DNA from: Diplosphaera chodatii
Lineage: Eukaryota; Chlorophyta; Trebouxiophyceae; Prasiolales; Stichococcaceae
Assembly (NCBI GenBank): GCA_032358165.1
Contig: JAALGY010000037.1
Span: forward strand, 521,001 to 585,000
Length of the DNA: 64,000 nucleotides
Direction of reading: 5' to 3'
The position numbers and the translations under genes were made by a program. This document shows, piece by piece, positions 59,901 to 64,000 of this stretch (positions within the stretch are counted from its first letter, which is position 1; each line of letters opens with the position of its first letter). A model generated the notes under the pieces. That model saw only the letters and a list, made by a program, of their open reading frames with translations, made no database searches and was not told the DNA's origin.

Positions 59901-62900
59901 CTGTAGTGCATGACAAAGCGCACATCCGGCTTGTTGATGCCTGCACATCCGGAAGGAGCCTGTACTCGCTGAGCCGTGCAGCCACTTTTTCCGATACTTC
60001 TGGTGAACATGCAGCTTCTAGGGCCGTCAACAGCAGGCAGCTGACGACTGCAAGCAACAGTCACTCACCCATGCCAAAGGCGATGGTAGCGCACAGGATC
60101 TGCGTCGTGGAGTGTGTCCATGCGTGCTGCACCTGCTCCCGCTGCTGAGGGCTGAGCGCCGCATGGTAGAAGGCCACCCGGACGTCGCACTGGTGCTCGC
60201 TACGCAGCGCATGCTGTGGTGCATAGACAGCCAGGGTATTGAGGCGTAGTCTGGGTTGGACAAGGCCGTCGATAGATGTTCGAGCTGTGAATGTGGTTTG
60301 AGGCATGCAAAAGACTCGGCGGCTTGCACAGTGAGTGATCAGAGGTGCTCAGTCGGCCACACGGGAGCAACTTGCTGCACCTCGAGTTGGCCAGCAATGT
60401 CCTCGCACTGCTTCCTGGAAAGGCAGTAGACGATGCCGCAGTGCACCCGCCGCCGGTTGCCACGCCGCTCGACAAAGCGCTCTGCGATGGTCTTGGCCAT
60501 CTCCGCCACACACTTCTTGTTCTTCTTCACCACCTCGTACCTGCATAGACATGCACAGTCTTGAGCTCGTACGTCTTTGCCTTTGAGGGCCCATGACATG
60601 TAGGCCATGATGCACGGTCCCACAACAGCAGCACAGCCAGATCCCCTTGTCTGCCACCCATGGTGTCAGGGAATTCAAAGCAACAGGTTGGCCCACCGCA
60701 GGTTGGCGCGATTGAACGAGGAGCGAAAGATGACGCAGTTGCGCAGGCACAGCTGCTGCACCACATCGTGCTGCACGCGGGGCGTGGCCGTGGCTGTCAG
60801 CGCCATCAGGGGCACATCAGGGTACCTGCAGAGACGAGTCTTCACTGCCAACATGATGTTTTTACGACCGGCAGACAGGCGGGTACATTCGCTGCATCCC
60901 AGTCATGCACTCATCAATAGTATGCATGCAAAGATGTACTTGCCGTTGCTTGAACACCCGCAAGCCACGGAAATCTGGCCTGAAGTCGTGACCTATGCGT
61001 AGAGATCAAAATCCTCTCGCAATGCACTGCACACATCGTGCATGTGATGATGGGAGTAGGGCACGCCACTGGAGCGTTCTCGCACCCCAGGCAGAGACGC
61101 AGTGCGCCTCGTCCACCACAAAGCGGCGCAGGCTGCCCGCCGAGTGGCAGTGGTCCAGCACCCGCATCAGCGCATCGCTGGCTGCCACCTGAAATATCAC
61201 TGAAGTGTTCGCCCATGCTGTGTCATATATGGAGCGACCAGGGGTGCAAATTGCCATCTTTTGGGCACGATTGCTTGCTCGGGCAACAGTCACAGGCACA
61301 TGGTGTCGGCACCAACAACCGGAGCGTCACCTTCTCAGGCGTCACGAACAGCACAATGGTTTCCTGGCTGCCACAGCTGCGCACGCGGTCAAAGGAGTTG
61401 CGCTGCTCCGTCCAGTCCATGCCGCTGCTGACATATGCGCAGCCGATGTCCGCCTCCTGCAGGTGGAAAACCTGCAGCAGCACAAGCTTCAGCACCGAGA
61501 ATACGTGCTGTTGTTGCTTGGCAGTTGCAAAGTATATCACCACACGACATGCCTTGCATGGCAGCCTGTCAAAAGTCGTCATTGATACCTGGTCTTGGAT
61601 GAGAGACACAAGTGGGGAAACGACCACTGTGACGCCTGGCGCGACAACAGCTGGCAGCTGATAGCAGAGACTCTTGCCACCTGCGACGCGCTGGCATACC
61701 TCGCAAGGGAGCCCTTGTGTGCTAGGAGAGCGGCTGGGCGCTACAACGACTCCAAGTGCAGGGAGGTTGAACAAGGCGTTGCGCACCGCCAGTGGGCATG
61801 AGGACGAAGGTGTCCTGGCCTGACAGTGTTGCGTTGCACACCTCCCTCTGGTTCAGCCGGTAGCTGCTGTTGCCGAAGAAGTGGGTGTTTTTGGCATCCA
61901 TGTCCTGCGGTGGTGTGTTCAAATATGTTCGGGCATGTGGGGTCTGTGCGACATCCGAACCTATGTCCAAATGAGTTTCGCACTAGCTTCACCTGGGACC
62001 ATGGGAAGTGCCGCCTCCACCGTGCATCCTGTGTGCCCTCATTCCGCCTGCTCATGCATGCGCCAGAAGGCGATGATGCAGTGTGCTACAGCGGCTTGAC
62101 AATGCACCCACTTGCATGCACAGCCTTCATTTGGAACATGATGTGCATACCTGCAGTCCGAGGGCTCCAGCGACACGCCAGCTGCTGCACTGCGCAGCGA
62201 CGCGTCCGGCTGTGGGCCAGTGCCATCAGGCGGCATGCTGTTGGCTGCAAAGCCCAAGCTGCTGCTGCTGGTGCTGCTGGGTGCAAAGGCGAATGCATTG
62301 CCTGGTGTGGGACCGCCACTGCCAGCTGCAGCATGGCTACCGCTGTTGGTGATGTCCCGGAAGAGGTTTGAGGCGGGCGGCTGCTGAGCCGGCAGGCATG
62401 ATACTCCTGCCGCTTGCTGATTCGCAGCCGCTGGGCCGGCCCATGGTTGCTGCTGCGGCGGTACCGCTGAAGCGGCTGCTGGGCTGCTGAAGCGGCTCGC
62501 TGCAGGACCTGCGCCACCTTTTGGGCTGATGGCCGCCTCTAGTGCCCTCCGCTTTGTTTCAAGCTCCTGCCGGTCTAATAGCAGCGCCTGCTTGCGCCCC
62601 TCTGAGCCAGGTGGCAGATCTACAATCTGTGACATGACTGCCAGCAGGCGCTCCTTCACATACACAAGCTCCTCACGGCAGGTGTCGCAGCTGCTTCCTG
62701 GACGTTTGTGCTTGCAGAGAAGAACGCCTGGTGTGGCTGCTGGTGGCCGACCTGGCGCATGCCGCTGGTGCTGCTGCTGCTGCTGCATTGTACCTATGGA
62801 CGATGTAGGAGTCCGCTGCAGTGCTGGTGCTGCGCATGGATCCGTGACTGGTGCAGCTGTGCCTTGCCGTGGCATCTGCCCGCTGCCCTGTGCTGGTGCC

Positions 62901-63842
62901 GGCTGCCGGTTGCCAGCCTGCGCTGGATGATGCAGCATGCCACCCTGCTGCATGCTGCCATTCTGCAGCCGTGATGGGCCAGGCGGTTGCCGCATGCCTG
63001 CAGCTGCCTGCTGTGTGTCCATTGCGGGTGTTTGCTGGCCATGCTGCTGGAAGGTCTGCTGTGGCGCTGCAGTTTGATTGGCCCATCTGTCCTGCCCTGT
63101 TGGACCGTGTGCAGCTGGGCCTTGCAGGGCTCGGCTGGGCTGAGGTCCAGCAACCCGGCTGCTGACAGCTGCACTGTCATGACTCGGGTGCGCCGGATGC
63201 TCTGCAGGACGCTGCCCAGGTGCAGCGGCTGCGGCCGCTGCCGTGGCAGCCGCTGCTGCTGAAGCAGACGGACCTTGTGGCCTTGCAGCGCCTGCAGAAC
63301 GGATACATGAAACAATTTGGATCGAACGGTTGCATGCATAGGACTTGCACATGCTACCGTGTGCATGCCTTGCGGAGATGTGGGTATGCACAGGCGCAGC
63401 TGGCTAACCTTGCGGCGGGACCTTGCCCAGGTCGCGCAAGCGTTGGAGCGCCTGCGGAAACTTGTTCACAGTGAGCAACAACTACTGTCCGAGGTGCGCG
63501 CAGTTGCAATGCGACCGTCACTTGCCGAGCTCACCTGCTTGGTCTCGTGCGTCACCTGGAGGTTTACTGCGCCCGTCGCCGCACTGCAAGGCATGGGAAA
63601 TGGTCATATATGTTCCTCCACGCACATTATCGTGCATGCACATCACACTCAATTCCTTGCTGGAAGACATTTGCCCCTACTCATGCATGTAGTCAGCACC
63701 TTGGCGCAAGGTTTGCTTGCAGCTGTTCTGGCCCTGCATACACTAGCCCATAGTCAAGACTGCCATTTTGAGTCCTCTGCAGATGCTCAGCCAAGTTGTT
63801 GCGCGGCTGGCCGATTGCTGGCACCTGTGGCGAGCAAAGCAT
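56901..63842 (-). CDS. RECQ4: RecQ helicase of the BLM/SGS1/plant RECQ4 type
   Basis: 3'-5' DNA helicase that dissolves recombination intermediates with TOP3 and RMI1 and suppresses crossovers. The N-terminus is Gln/Ala/Pro-rich, then a Cys/His block ([18 protein letters not shown], 62700) and a coiled segment matching plant RECQ4. Next: [10 protein letters not shown] (62010); [20 protein letters not shown] (61870); Walker [17 protein letters not shown], split by an intron (61740); [30 protein letters not shown] (61100) continuing in [10 protein letters not shown] (60985); [13 protein letters not shown] (60800); [19 protein letters not shown] (60400); [32 protein letters not shown]; and [14 protein letters not shown] (59750). 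The zinc-binding domain is [15 protein letters not shown] ... CDIC. An HRDC domain includes [16 protein letters not shown] (57680). It ends [15 protein letters not shown]. The first exon (from ATG 63842, [20 protein letters not shown]) is tentative. Confidence 0.9.
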
Positions 63843-64000
63843 AACGGAGCAGGCATGCGCATGAATGTCAATGAACGCAGGCAGTCCCCGGCACGCACAC
63901 AACAGAGATACCGATGAAAGCGATCTCAGCAGTTTAGAGACTACACAGCTCCTCTCACATCAATGGACGCAAACCTGGCGAACCAAATTTTGAGGTGCAG
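63843..64000 (+). other. Short upstream region and possible start of a plus-strand gene
   Basis: After about 120 bp an ATG at 63963 opens a plus-strand frame (MDANLANQILRC) that runs off the window. If real it would be a gene divergent from RECQ4 with a very short shared promoter. Twelve codons are too few to judge. Confidence 0.2.

Noticed and set aside
63420..63640. Plus-strand frame with coiled-coil-like sequence ([19 protein letters not shown])
   Set aside because: It has no start or splice support and lies where RECQ4 N-terminal exons are expected on the other strand. Low-complexity GC-rich DNA often gives such frames.

Overview
This 64 kb window is nuclear DNA from a photosynthetic eukaryote, most likely a GC-rich green alga of the trebouxiophyte/Chlorella kind. 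That placement is an inference. It rests on many short introns with ctgcag-type 3' ends, plant-type versions of RECQ4, VTE3, UROD and cpFtsY, N-terminal transit peptides, and one TGTAA motif downstream of a gene. I see no operons, prokaryotic genes, CRISPR array, transposon, virus or tRNA.

Layout: fifteen protein genes were recognised, mostly as divergent and convergent pairs. Minus-strand P5C reductase (cut by the left edge) diverges from SBDS. A Cu(I) P1B-ATPase and Pescadillo follow on the minus strand. Then come an organellar uS17 (+), a SART3/Prp24-like U6 snRNP factor (-), fibrillarin (+), an ELIP-like LHC-family protein (-), an RBBP6/DWNN protein (+), APC1 (+, about 12 kb), VTE3 (-), uroporphyrinogen decarboxylase (+), chloroplast FtsY (+), an unrecognised Tudor-like repeat protein (+) and a RECQ4/BLM-type helicase (-). 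Most lie 250-900 bp apart.

Functional themes: the left third is rich in ribosome and RNP biogenesis (SBDS, Pescadillo, uS17, SART3, fibrillarin). The middle and right carry plastid functions (ELIP-like, VTE3 for plastoquinone/tocopherol, UROD for heme and chlorophyll, cpFtsY for LHC protein insertion) together with cell-cycle, mRNA-processing and genome-maintenance genes (APC1, RBBP6-like, RECQ4, Tudor protein).

I built phase-consistent exon models by hand for SBDS (401 aa), uS17 (162 aa), fibrillarin (313 aa), ELIP-like (240 aa), RBBP6-like (908 aa), VTE3 (346 aa), UROD (400 aa) and cpFtsY (378 aa), and for the visible part of P5CR. The other genes were recognised from conserved exons. Their spans are good, but not every splice site is resolved.

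Most unusual: an MBD-like tail on SBDS, an RBBP6 homologue with no RING domain, an ELIP-like protein whose third helix lacks the usual chlorophyll-ligand Glu, a P5CR with a mitochondrial-type presequence, a protein with two or three Tudor-like modules and no other known domain, and three GC-AG introns supported by reading phase.
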